Below, one piece after another: positions 6,611 through 14,428 of a stretch of 22,379 bases of DNA. The number at the start of each line of letters is the position of its first letter. The stretch's first letter is position 1. The translations under genes were made by a program, and so were the position numbers. The notes under the pieces are model-generated. The model made no database searches. It was not told the origin of the DNA and saw only the letters and a program-made list of their open reading frames with translations. Origin of the DNA: an uncultured Fusobacterium sp. (GTDB lineage: Bacteria; Fusobacteriota; Fusobacteriia; Fusobacteriales; Fusobacteriaceae); the NCBI RefSeq assembly GCF_905200055.1, contig NZ_CAJKIS010000039.1, positions 1 through 22,379 on the forward strand. Direction: 5' to 3'.

Positions 6611-7596
6611 AAATATTAGTTATAAGGCTTAGTTCAATAGGGGATATAATATTGACTACACCTGTATTAAAAGCTTTTAAGGAAAAGTATCCAGAGGCAA
6701 CTATAGATTTTCTTGTATTGGATAAATTTAAAGCTGCAATAGATGGATTACCATATATAGATAATCTAATTCTTTTTAATAAAAAAGAGAATGATGGATT
6801 AAAAAATATGAAGATCTTTGCAGAAAAATTAAGAGAAAATGGATATGATTATGTTTTTGATCTTCATTCAAAGTTGAGATCAAAGGTTATATCTAAACAT
6901 TTAGGGATTAAATGTTATAGATATAAAAAAAGAAGTTGGTGGAAAACACTTTTAGTTAAATTAAGATTGATAAAATATGAAGTAGATGATACTATAGTAA
7001 AAAATTATTTTGGTGCATTTAAAGATTTTGGATTGGAGTATAAAGGGGAAGATCTGACTTTTTCTTTTCCTAGTGGAATAGAAGAGAAGTTTAATGAATA
7101 TGTTGATCTACCAGTAATGGCTCCTGGAGCATCAAAAAATACAAAAAAATGGACTCCTGAAGGATTTGGAACTTTAGCTAAACTTATTTTTGAAAAATAT
7201 GGAAAGGAAACTGTTCTCATAGGTGGAAAAGAGGATATAGAAGTTTGTAATAAGATCAATGAGATCAGTGGTGGACATACAATAAATTTAGCTGGGAAGT
7301 TGTCACTTAAAGAGAGTGGAGCTTTACTAAGTAGAGCTAAATTTTTAGTCACTAATGATTCAGGACCATTTCATATAGCTAGAGGGGTTAAATGTAAAAC
7401 CTTTGTTATATTTGGACCTACAAGTCCGGGAATGTTTGATTTTGGAGAAAATGATACATTGATATATAGTGGTGAAAGTTGTTCTCCTTGTAGTTTACAT
7501 GGAGATAAAGTTTGTCCTAAACATCACTTTAATTGTATGAAGAATATAAAAGGTGAGATGATTTTAAAAGAGATAGAGAAAAAAATAAAATTATAA
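6607..7596 (+). CDS. Glycosyltransferase family 9, heptosyltransferase (WaaC/WaaF/WaaQ-like)
   Basis: This 329-residue GT9 enzyme begins MKILVIRLSSIGDIILTTP, a near-canonical heptosyltransferase start. It has APGASKNTKKWTPEGF in the middle and the donor-binding TNDSGPFHIARG with FGPTSPG in the C-terminal domain. The C-terminal CSPCSLHGDKVCPKHHFNCM cluster matches that of the second GT9 gene. Translation starts at a GTG that overlaps the kinase stop (GTGA), with AGGAG 9 bases upstream. It is the last LPS gene of the run. recA starts only 19 bases after its stop, with no terminator or promoter visible between. Confidence 0.87.
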   Translation: MKILVIRLSSIGDIILTTPVLKAFKEKYPEATIDFLVLDKFKAAIDGLPYIDNLILFNKKENDGLKNMKIFAEKLRENGYDYVFDLHSKLRSKVISKHLGIKCYRYKKRSWWKTLLVKLRLIKYEVDDTIVKNYFGAFKDFGLEYKGEDLTFSFPSGIEEKFNEYVDLPVMAPGASKNTKKWTPEGFGTLAKLIFEKYGKETVLIGGKEDIEVCNKINEISGGHTINLAGKLSLKESGALLSRAKFLVTNDSGPFHIARGVKCKTFVIFGPTSPGMFDFGENDTLIYSGESCSPCSLHGDKVCPKHHFNCMKNIKGEMILKEIEKKIKL

Positions 7597-7615
7597 AAGT
7601 GAGGGTGATAGAAGA

Positions 7616-8701
7616 ATGGCAAAAGCAAAAGAAAAAAATGAGATAAACGAGAAAGAAAAAGCACTTGAACTTGCAATGAAACAGATAAGAAAAGATTTTG
7701 GTGATGGATCTATAATGAAATTAGGAGATAACCAAAATATGAATGTAGAGGTAATCTCTACTGGAAGTATAAATCTTGATGCAGCTTTAGGACAAGGTGG
7801 AGTACCTAGAGGAAGAATAGTTGAGATATATGGAGCAGAGAGTTCAGGTAAAACAACAATAGCTCTTCATATAGCAGCAGAGGCACAAAAAGAGGGAGGA
7901 ATAGTTGCATTTATAGATGCTGAACATGCTCTTGACCCTGTGTATGCTAAAGCTTTAGGTGTTGATATAGATGAACTTTTAATATCTCAACCAGATTATG
8001 GGGAGCAAGCTATGGAGATAGCGGATATGTTAGTGAGATCTGGAGCAGTAGATCTTATTGTAGTTGACTCAGTAGCAGCTCTTGTACCTAAGACAGAGAT
8101 AGATGGAGAGATGTCAGATCAACAGATGGGACTTCAAGCTAGACTTATGTCAAAGGCTCTTAGAAAATTAACAGCAACTTTAAATAAATCAAAGACAACT
8201 ATGATATTTATAAACCAAATCAGAGATAAGATAGGTGGATTTGGTTTTGGTCCTCAAACAACAACTACTGGAGGAAAAGCTCTGAAATTCTATGCATCTG
8301 TTAGAATGGAAGTAAAAAGAGTTGGACAAGTAAAACAAGGTGATGAAGTTATAGGAAATGAAACTTTAGTAAAAATCACTAAAAATAAGATAGCCCCACC
8401 ATTTAAAGAGGCATCTTTCCAAATTATGTATGGTAAGGGAATCTCAAGAGTTGGAGAGATCTTGGATATGGCTTTAGATAATGATATAGTATCTAAATCA
8501 GGAGCTTGGTTTAGTTTTGGAGACATTAGACTTGGACAAGGAAAAGAAAATGTAAAAGCTAGACTTGAAAACGAACCAGAATTATTAGAAAAGATTGAAG
8601 AGGAAGTAAGAAAAATTTTAAATAAAGGTAAGGAAGAAGAATCTACAGAAGAGATCTTGGAAGTAAAAGAGGGAGTTTTAGATTTTGATGAAGAGATATA
8701 G
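7616..8701 (+). CDS. recA: Recombinase RecA
   Basis: RecA forms ATP-dependent filaments on single-stranded DNA and drives strand exchange and the SOS response. The 361-residue protein has Walker A GAESSGKT (73-80), the hydrophobic Walker B strand LIVVDSVAAL, and an acidic tail ending DFDEEI. The DNA-binding L2 loop reads KIGGFGFGPQTTTTGG (205-220). It is one residue longer than the common KIGVMFGNPETTTGG and has Gln where Glu is usual. GAGGGTGA (7601-7608) serves as ribosome site. The gene follows the LPS genes with a 19-base gap. No SOS-box palindrome or promoter is seen there, so it may depend on read-through or on a promoter inside the upstream gene. recX overlaps its 3' end. Confidence 0.98.
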   Translation: MAKAKEKNEINEKEKALELAMKQIRKDFGDGSIMKLGDNQNMNVEVISTGSINLDAALGQGGVPRGRIVEIYGAESSGKTTIALHIAAEAQKEGGIVAFIDAEHALDPVYAKALGVDIDELLISQPDYGEQAMEIADMLVRSGAVDLIVVDSVAALVPKTEIDGEMSDQQMGLQARLMSKALRKLTATLNKSKTTMIFINQIRDKIGGFGFGPQTTTTGGKALKFYASVRMEVKRVGQVKQGDEVIGNETLVKITKNKIAPPFKEASFQIMYGKGISRVGEILDMALDNDIVSKSGAWFSFGDIRLGQGKENVKARLENEPELLEKIEEEVRKILNKGKEEESTEEILEVKEGVLDFDEEI

Positions 8702-9233
8702 TCTAAAAGGAAATAAAATATATTTTGATGAAGAATTTTTTATTGACTTGAACAAGCAGACTATAGCAGAATATGAGCTTCAAAAGAGAAATGAGATCTC
8801 AGAAGAAGAGTATTACGAAATTATAAGAAGAAGGGTTTTAAGTATGGGATATTTCCTATTGAGCAAAAAGGATTATCCTATTAAAGAGTTTACAACAAAA
8901 CTTATTACAAAATATCGTGAAAAAGAGATAGTAGAAGAAATAATAGATGAATTTATAGAAAAAGGTTATTTAGATGATATGGAATATGGAAGATGCTATA
9001 TAAAAACTCACAATTATGGGAGAAAAAAAATGGAGTTTATGCTTTTCCAAAAGGGGTTATCTTCAGATATCATAAGGGAATTATTAAATGATAATTCTGA
9101 TAATGAATTGGAAGAGATAAAAAGATTATGGTTAAGACTTGGAGAGAAGGAAAAGGATAAAAAAATAGTTTCTCTTATGAGAAAAGGGTTTCAATATAGG
9201 GATATAAAAAAAGTAATTTCAGAATTAGAATAG
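8688..9233 (+). CDS. recX: Regulatory protein RecX
   Basis: RecX binds RecA filaments and modulates their growth and ATPase and strand-exchange activities. The 181-residue product is rich in short helices with the repeated three-helix pattern of RecX. Examples are LLSKKDYPIKEFTTKLITKY followed by EIVEEIIDEFIEKGYLDDMEYGRCYI, and a later GRKKMEFMLFQKGLSSDII. The ATG at 8688 overlaps the last 14 bases of recA. An in-frame TTG sits directly before it. The recA-recX overlap is common in bacteria and keeps the two proteins in fixed proportion. plsC follows 13 bases later. Confidence 0.9.
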   Translation: MKRYSLKGNKIYFDEEFFIDLNKQTIAEYELQKRNEISEEEYYEIIRRRVLSMGYFLLSKKDYPIKEFTTKLITKYREKEIVEEIIDEFIEKGYLDDMEYGRCYIKTHNYGRKKMEFMLFQKGLSSDIIRELLNDNSDNELEEIKRLWLRLGEKEKDKKIVSLMRKGFQYRDIKKVISELE

Positions 9234-9246
9234 TAGTGGAGGAAAG

Positions 9247-9981
9247 ATGTTAGGTTTAATTTTAGCTTCATTAACAGGATTTTTTTTATTCTCTTTTATA
9301 AGTATAGCTTATCTTCCTAAGCTTAGAACAATGGAAGAGAGAGCAGGAGTAGAGTATGCAAGAGAAAAATTAAAGTGGCTATCTAAACATGTTTTAAAAA
9401 GCTTAGATGTAAAATTAGATATAAAATATAAGAATAGAGATGCTATAGACTCTCTAGATAAAAAAGAGGGAGTTATTTTTGTATGTAATCATCAAAGTAA
9501 TTTAGATATTCCTGCTATTGTAACAGCTCTTCATATGGATGTTGGATTTGTAGCTAAACATGAGATGAAAAGATGGCCTTTTTTTGGAACTTGGATGAAA
9601 AAAAGTAACTGTGTATTTTTAAATAGAGAAAACCCAAGAGAGGGAATAAAGGATATAAAAAAAGCAGTTGAACTTATAAAAAAAGGTTATCCTACTGTAA
9701 TTTTTCCAGAGGGAGAAAGAAGTTTGACTGGGAAAATATTGAATTTTAAAAAAGGTAGTTTTAAATTAGCAACTGAAACTAATGGAGTTATAGTTCCTTT
9801 AACATTAAAGGGGACTTATGATATTCAACCAAGAGGGACATTGAAAATGGCAAGGGGGAAAAAGGTAACCCTTGTAGTAGATGAACCTATCTTTGTAAAA
9901 AATCTTTCAAAAGATGAGGAAAAAGTCCTAGCTACTATTGTTAGAGATAAAATAGTAGAAAATTTTGAAAAGATACAATAA
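9247..9981 (+). CDS. plsC: 1-acyl-sn-glycerol-3-phosphate acyltransferase (PlsC)
   Basis: PlsC acylates lysophosphatidic acid to phosphatidic acid, the second acylation of phospholipid synthesis, at the inner membrane. The 244-residue protein begins with a hydrophobic anchor (about residues 1-22). It carries the acyltransferase motif NHQSNLD with H82 and D87, followed by FVAKHEMKRWPFFGTW (101-116), FLNRENPREG and the substrate-binding FPEGERS (153-159). GGAGG (9238-9242) precedes the ATG. It ends the long run that begins with LPS core genes. The riboswitch-bearing pflB leader begins directly afterwards, so no separate terminator is visible between them. Confidence 0.92.
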   Translation: MLGLILASLTGFFLFSFISIAYLPKLRTMEERAGVEYAREKLKWLSKHVLKSLDVKLDIKYKNRDAIDSLDKKEGVIFVCNHQSNLDIPAIVTALHMDVGFVAKHEMKRWPFFGTWMKKSNCVFLNRENPREGIKDIKKAVELIKKGYPTVIFPEGERSLTGKILNFKKGSFKLATETNGVIVPLTLKGTYDIQPRGTLKMARGKKVTLVVDEPIFVKNLSKDEEKVLATIVRDKIVENFEKIQ

Positions 9982-9988
9982 ATTTTAG

Positions 9989-10017
9989 TTGACACATATT
10001 TTATAAAATGTTATCCT
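9989..10017 (+). promoter_or_regulatory. Upstream (riboswitch-controlled) promoter of pflB
   Basis: TTGACA (9989-9994), a 17-base spacer and TATCCT (10012-10017) predict transcription starting at about 10023-10025, a few bases before the riboswitch aptamer. Confidence 0.72.
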
Positions 10018-10030
10018 TTAATTAGTTATA

Positions 10031-10092
10031 CGACTGACGGAAGTGGAATAAACCACATGAAGTATAATGTAATTAATGCCGACCGTCTGGGC
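10031..10092 (+). promoter_or_regulatory. ZTP riboswitch (pfl motif) aptamer
   Basis: The 5' half CGACTGACGGAA, a short hairpin GTGG/CCAC (10043-10046 and 10053-10056), a variable linker and the 3' hallmark CCGTCTGGGCA (10083-10093) match the ZTP/pfl RNA consensus (CCGCCUGGGCA-type 3' core). GACGG (10036-10040) can pair with CCGTC (10083-10087) as the expected long-range helix. This class senses ZMP/ZTP, signals of low 10-formyl-tetrahydrofolate, and is known upstream of formate-supplying genes such as pfl. A terminator overlaps its 3' part. Confidence 0.85.
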
Positions 10093-10119
10093 AATAGGCC
10101 TAGTCTGTCGGCTTTTTTT
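10078..10119 (+). terminator. Riboswitch-linked intrinsic terminator (expression platform)
   Basis: GCCGAC (10078-10083) pairs with GTCGGC (10107-10112), and an inner stem CTGGGC (10087-10092) pairs with GCCTAG (10098-10103). Seven T residues follow. The 5' arm uses the same CCGTC bases that the aptamer needs to pair with GACGG, so the two folds exclude each other. Ligand binding should prevent termination, making this an ON switch. Confidence 0.85.
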
Positions 10120-10168
10120 ATATCTATAAATAAGTTTTTAAAAATATTTGAATGTTAAAATATATTTA

Positions 10169-10197
10169 TTGACATATTTAGTAAAGAATGATAAACT
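10169..10197 (+). promoter_or_regulatory. Second, riboswitch-independent promoter of pflB
   Basis: TTGACA (10169-10174), a 17-base spacer and TAAACT (10192-10197) lie 50 bases beyond the riboswitch terminator and 67 bases before the pflB start. Transcripts from here would bypass ZTP control. Confidence 0.62.
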
Positions 10198-10218
10198 AAT
10201 ATTACTTTGGTAGTCAAT

Positions 10219-10234
10219 AACTGATAGATCAGTT
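10219..10234 (+). promoter_or_regulatory. Palindrome in the pflB 5' leader (operator or hairpin candidate)
   Basis: AACTGAT-AG-ATCAGTT is a perfect inverted repeat with 7-base arms, 21 bases past the second -10 and 29 bases before the start codon. It could bind a dimeric repressor or fold as a small leader hairpin. It does not match the Rex or full FNR consensus. AGGAGG (10253-10258) follows as the pflB ribosome site. Confidence 0.45.
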
Positions 10235-10263
10235 TTAAATATTAATATTATCAGGAGGTTAAA

Positions 10264-12492
10264 ATGAAATATTGGAATGGTTTTGTAGGAGAACTTTGGA
10301 AAAATGAGATCAATGTAAGAGATTTTATTCAATGTAACTACACTCCATATACTGGGGATGATTCATTTTTAGAAGATGCAACAGAAAATACTAAAAAAGT
10401 ATGGAACAAACTTACAGAGATGTTCAAAGTTGAAAGAGAAAAGGGAATTTATGATGCAGAAACAAAAATTCCTCAAGCTATTGATGCTTATGGACCAGGA
10501 TATATTGATAAAGATGCTGAAGTTATAGTTGGACTTCAAACAGATGCACCTTTAAAAAGAGGAATTTTCCCTAAAGGTGGATTAAGAATGGTAAAAAACT
10601 CTTTAGAAGCTTTTGGATATGAGATTGATCCTTTAACTGAAGAGATATTTACAAAATATAGAAAAACTCACAATGAGGGAGTATTCTCAGCTTATACTGA
10701 TGAGATGAAAGCTTGTAGAAAATCAGGAATTATTACTGGACTTCCAGATGCTTATGGAAGAGGAAGAATAATAGGTGACTATAGAAGAGTACCTCTTTAT
10801 GGAGTAGATAGACTGATAGAAGATAAACAACAACAAATGAAAGTTCTTGAAGTTGCAGAGATGGATGATGAAACTATCAGAAGAAGAGAAGAAATCTTTG
10901 AACAAATTAAAGCTTTAAAAAGTTTTGTAAAAATGGGACAAGCTTATGGATTTGATCTTTCAAGACCAGCTGAAAATGCAAAAGAAGCAGTACAATATCT
11001 ATATTTTGGATATTTAGCAGCTGTAAAAGATCAAGATGGAGCAGCTATGTCATTAGGAAGAACATCTACTTTCTTAGATATCTATATTCAAAGAGATCTA
11101 GAAAATGGAGTTATTACAGAAAAAGAAGCTCAAGAGCTAATAGATCAATTTATTATAAAGTTAAGAATAGTTAGATTCTTAAGAACTCCTGAATATGATG
11201 CACTATTCTCTGGAGATCCAACTTGGACAACAGAATCTCTTGGAGGACAAGGAGTAGACGGAAGAACTTTAGTAACAAAAACATCATTTAGATATTTACA
11301 TACTCTATATAACTTAGGACCAGCACCAGAACCAAATATGACAGTTCTATGGTCAGTAAGCTCTCCAGAAAATTGGAAAAACTTCTGTGCAAAAGTATCT
11401 ATTGATACATCAGCAGTTCAATATGAAAATGATGATCTAATGAGACCAGAATTTGGTGATGATTATGGAATAGCTTGTTGTGTATCTCCTATGAAGATAG
11501 GAAAAGGAATGCAATTCTTTGGAGCTAGAGCAAACTTACCAAAGACTCTACTATATGCTTTAAACGGTGGAAGAGATGAGAAAAGTGGAGTTCAAGTTGC
11601 ACCAAAATTTGCTCCAGTAACAGGAGATTACCTAGAGTATGAAGATGTAATGGAAAAATTTGAGCAAATGATGAAGTGGCTTGCTGGAGTTTATGTAAAT
11701 GCACTAAAAATAATTCACTATATGCATGATAAATATGCTTACGAAGCTTTTGAAATGGCTCTTCATGATTTAGATATTGAAAGAACTCAAGCAACTGGAA
11801 TAGCTGGACTTTCAATAGTAGCAGACTCACTAGCAGCTATAAGAGATAGCAAAGTAAAAGTTGTAAGAAATGAAAGTGGACTTATTGTTGACTTTGAAAG
11901 AGAAGGAGAATATGTTCCATTTGGAAATAATGAAGATTCTACAGATGATCTTGCTGTAATGGTAACAGAAAAATTCATGAACTACTTAAGAACTCATGAA
12001 ACATATAGACACTCAAGAGCTACTCAATCAATTCTTACAATAACATCAAATGTTGTATATGGTAAGAAAACAGGAAACACTCCTGATGGAAGAAGAGCAG
12101 GAGCTCCATTCTCTCCAGGAGCTAACCCAATGAATGGAAGAGATACAAGAGGAGCAATAGCATCTCTAGCATCAGTAGCTAAACTTCCATTCCACCATGC
12201 AAATGATGGAATATCTTATACATTTGCAATAGCACCAAATGCTTTAGGAAAAACAGCTGAAGACAGAATAGAAAATCTTGTTTCTATGATGGATGGATAT
12301 TTCACTCCACAAGGTGGACAACATCTAAATGTCAATGTATTTAATAGAGAGTTACTTGAAGATGCAATGGAAAATCCTGAAAAATATCCTCAATTAACTA
12401 TTAGAGTTTCTGGATATGCAGTAAACTTTGTAAGATTAACTAGGGAACAACAATTAGATGTTCTTTCAAGAACAATTAATAGTAAAATGTAA
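10264..12492 (+). CDS. pflB: Formate C-acetyltransferase (pyruvate formate-lyase)
   Basis: This glycyl-radical enzyme converts pyruvate and CoA to acetyl-CoA and formate, the key anaerobic step of mixed-acid fermentation and a source of formate for one-carbon metabolism. The 742-residue protein has the active-site cysteine pair C405-C406 in IACCVSPMKIG. The radical glycine G717 is in RVSGYAVNF, 26 residues from the C terminus, as expected. The CC pair and overall length separate it from glycerol or choline lyase relatives. AGGAGG lies 5 bases before the ATG. Upstream are a ZTP riboswitch and a second promoter. Downstream, a hairpin terminator separates it from the activase gene. Oxygen would cleave the radical form, consistent with an anaerobe. 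Confidence 0.97.
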   Translation: MKYWNGFVGELWKNEINVRDFIQCNYTPYTGDDSFLEDATENTKKVWNKLTEMFKVEREKGIYDAETKIPQAIDAYGPGYIDKDAEVIVGLQTDAPLKRGIFPKGGLRMVKNSLEAFGYEIDPLTEEIFTKYRKTHNEGVFSAYTDEMKACRKSGIITGLPDAYGRGRIIGDYRRVPLYGVDRLIEDKQQQMKVLEVAEMDDETIRRREEIFEQIKALKSFVKMGQAYGFDLSRPAENAKEAVQYLYFGYLAAVKDQDGAAMSLGRTSTFLDIYIQRDLENGVITEKEAQELIDQFIIKLRIVRFLRTPEYDALFSGDPTWTTESLGGQGVDGRTLVTKTSFRYLHTLYNLGPAPEPNMTVLWSVSSPENWKNFCAKVSIDTSAVQYENDDLMRPEFGDDYGIACCVSPMKIGKGMQFFGARANLPKTLLYALNGGRDEKSGVQVAPKFAPVTGDYLEYEDVMEKFEQMMKWLAGVYVNALKIIHYMHDKYAYEAFEMALHDLDIERTQATGIAGLSIVADSLAAIRDSKVKVVRNESGLIVDFEREGEYVPFGNNEDSTDDLAVMVTEKFMNYLRTHETYRHSRATQSILTITSNVVYGKKTGNTPDGRRAGAPFSPGANPMNGRDTRGAIASLASVAKLPFHHANDGISYTFAIAPNALGKTAEDRIENLVSMMDGYFTPQGGQHLNVNVFNRELLEDAMENPEKYPQLTIRVSGYAVNFVRLTREQQLDVLSRTINSKM

Positions 12493-12508
12493 TAAAATAG
12501 CAAACTAC

Positions 12509-12536
12509 AAAAAGGGGCAACTACATGCCCCTTTTT
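12509..12536 (+). terminator. Terminator between pflB and pflA
   Basis: An 11-bp stem AAAAAGGGGCA/TGCCCCTTTTT with a 6-base loop begins 17 bases after the pflB stop. The 3' T-run is part of the stem. It should end most pflB transcripts and let a fraction read through into pflA, which begins 23 bases later without a clear promoter of its own. Confidence 0.82.
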
Positions 12537-12558
12537 GAAATTTAATGAAGGGGGAAAT

Positions 12559-13299
12559 ATGGAAAATAAAAATATTATTGGTAATATACATTCATATGAG
12601 AGTTTTGGAACTGTTGATGGGCCAGGAATAAGATTTGTTCTATTTTTACAAGGTTGTCCTTTGAGATGTAAATTTTGTCACAACCCAGATACTTGGAATT
12701 TAACAGGTGGGAAGATAAAGGAATCTGCAAAAGAAACCTTTGAGAAGATAAAAAAATATAAAGGGTATTTTGGAAAAAAAGGAGGAGTTACTGTAACAGG
12801 AGGAGAGCCTCTTCTTCAAACTGAATTTATTTTAGAACTTTTTAAATTATGTAAAGAAGAGGGGATACATACTGCTATTGATACTTCAGGATATATTTTT
12901 AATGATAAAGTTAAAGAGGTTTTAGAATATACAGATCTTGTTTTGTTAGATATAAAGGCAATTGATGAAAAGGTATATAAGGAATTGACAAGAGTAGAAT
13001 TAAAAAATACCCTTGAGTTTGCTAAATATCTAAAAGAGATTGGGAAAAAGGTTTGGATTAGACATGTAGTAGTACCAAATATTACAGATGATGACGAGCT
13101 TTTAGACAGACTTGCACAATATGTATCTACTTTAGATAATGTTGAAAAAGTGGAGATACTACCTTATCATAGATTGGGAGAGTTTAAATATAAAGAATTA
13201 GGAATGAAGTATGCTCTTGAAGGGGTAGAAGAACTTTCAAAAGAGAGAACTGAAAATGCTAAAGCTATATTTGAAAGATATAATTTAAAAGTTAATTAG
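12559..13299 (+). CDS. pflA: Pyruvate formate-lyase-activating enzyme
   Basis: This radical SAM enzyme installs the glycyl radical on PflB. The 246-residue protein equals the usual family length. The [4Fe-4S] cluster cysteines are C33, C37 and C40 in GCPLRCKFCHNP, preceded by the activase signature FGTVDGPGIRFV. The SAM-binding motif VTGGEPLLQ follows near residue 80, and WIRHVVVPNITD is typical of PflA. The ATG at 12559 has AGGGGGA before it. An in-frame TTG at 12535 is rejected because it lies inside the terminator stem. The gene is separated from pflB only by that terminator, giving the activase a lower expected expression than the lyase. Confidence 0.96.
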   Translation: MENKNIIGNIHSYESFGTVDGPGIRFVLFLQGCPLRCKFCHNPDTWNLTGGKIKESAKETFEKIKKYKGYFGKKGGVTVTGGEPLLQTEFILELFKLCKEEGIHTAIDTSGYIFNDKVKEVLEYTDLVLLDIKAIDEKVYKELTRVELKNTLEFAKYLKEIGKKVWIRHVVVPNITDDDELLDRLAQYVSTLDNVEKVEILPYHRLGEFKYKELGMKYALEGVEELSKERTENAKAIFERYNLKVN

Positions 13300-13325
13300 A
13301 AAAAACAGATTTTTTCCTTAAAAAA

Positions 13326-13334
13326 TGATATAAT
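13326..13334 (+). promoter_or_regulatory. Extended -10 promoter of tsaD
   Basis: TGATATAAT matches TG-n-TATAAT, with no clear -35. It lies 36 bases before the tsaD start, the same spacing as at the LPS-core promoter. Confidence 0.65.
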
Positions 13335-13370
13335 ACTCAAGAGAGTGTAATAAGAAAAAGGAGGAAATTT

Positions 13371-14393
13371 ATGATTATTTTAGGAATTGAAAGTTCATGT
13401 GATGAAACTTCCATAGCAGTCTTAAAAGATGGTAAAGAGATATTATCAAATAAAATTTCATCTCAAATAGCAATTCATAAAGAGTATGGAGGAGTAGTTC
13501 CAGAAATTGCTTCAAGACAACATATAAAAAATATTGCAGCTATTTTAGATGAAGCATTAGCAGAAGCTCAAATAACATTAGATGATGTAGATTATATTGC
13601 AGTAACATATGCACCAGGACTTATAGGAGCATTATTAGTTGGAGTTTCTTTTGCAAAGGGATTATCATATGCTCATAATATACCAATAATTCCAGTACAT
13701 CATATTAAAGGACATATATATGCTAACTTTTTAGAGCATGATATAAAACTTCCGTGTATAGCATTAGTAGTTTCAGGGGGGCATACTAATATTGTATTTA
13801 TGGGTGAAGATCATAAATTTGTAAATTTAGGTGGGACTTTAGATGATGCAGTTGGAGAAAGTTGTGATAAAGTTGCAAGAGTATTGGGAATTGGATATCC
13901 TGGAGGTCCTGTAATAGATAGAATGTACTATGAAGGGGATAGAGATTTTCTTCAAATTCCAGAGCCTAAAGTTGGAGAATATGACTTTAGCTTTTCAGGA
14001 ATTAAAACTGCTGTAATAAACTTTGTAAATAAGATGAAGATGAAGGGTGAAGAGTTTAAACAAGAGGATTTAGCAGCTTCATTTTTAGGAAAAGTAGTGG
14101 ATATTTTATGTAAGAAAACATTGAAAGCAGCTAAGGACAAAAATGTTAAGACTATTATTTTAGCTGGAGGGGTTGCAGCTAACTCATTGTTGAGAAGTCA
14201 ATTAACAGAAGAAGCTAAAAAGCTAGGAATAAGTGTTTATTATCCATCTATGAAACTATGTACAGATAATGCAGCTATGATAGCTGAGGCAGCTTATTAC
14301 AAGATAAAATGTGCAAAAAATCCTGAAGATTGTTTTGCAGGACTAGAACTTAATGGAATAGCATCATTAGAAGTTACAAAAGATATGTATTAA
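13371..14393 (+). CDS. tsaD: tRNA N6-adenosine threonylcarbamoyltransferase TsaD
   Basis: TsaD transfers the threonylcarbamoyl group to A37 of tRNAs reading ANN codons (t6A), working with TsaB and TsaE. The 340-residue protein has the ASKHA-fold start LGIESSCDETSIAVL, the metal-binding HHIKGH (H111 and H115), VSGGHTN, and the nucleotide-binding GESCDKVARVLGIGYPGGP. The C-terminal region includes LAGGVAANSLLR. Length is normal. AGGAGG (13359-13364) precedes the ATG by 6 bases. It has its own promoter after pflA and is followed 35 bases later by an exporter gene, probably on the same transcript. tsaB and tsaE are not in this window. Confidence 0.96.
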   Translation: MIILGIESSCDETSIAVLKDGKEILSNKISSQIAIHKEYGGVVPEIASRQHIKNIAAILDEALAEAQITLDDVDYIAVTYAPGLIGALLVGVSFAKGLSYAHNIPIIPVHHIKGHIYANFLEHDIKLPCIALVVSGGHTNIVFMGEDHKFVNLGGTLDDAVGESCDKVARVLGIGYPGGPVIDRMYYEGDRDFLQIPEPKVGEYDFSFSGIKTAVINFVNKMKMKGEEFKQEDLAASFLGKVVDILCKKTLKAAKDKNVKTIILAGGVAANSLLRSQLTEEAKKLGISVYYPSMKLCTDNAAMIAEAAYYKIKCAKNPEDCFAGLELNGIASLEVTKDMY

Positions 14394-14428
14394 AACTAAA
14401 AAATATATAAAATTAAGGGGTATGGAAT

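Noticed and set aside
7597..7615. SOS box or promoter directly before recA
   Set aside because: The 19-base gap contains only the ribosome site. No palindrome of LexA type was found.
11525..11830. Minus-strand open frame inside pflB
   Set aside because: The composition is low-complexity Leu/His/Ser, typical of an antisense shadow. The plus-strand enzyme is unambiguous.
13300..13325. Terminator after pflA formed by A-run and T-run (AAAAAACAGATTTTTT)
   Set aside because: The stem would be A-T only with a very short loop, giving little stability. It is more likely AT-rich spacer.
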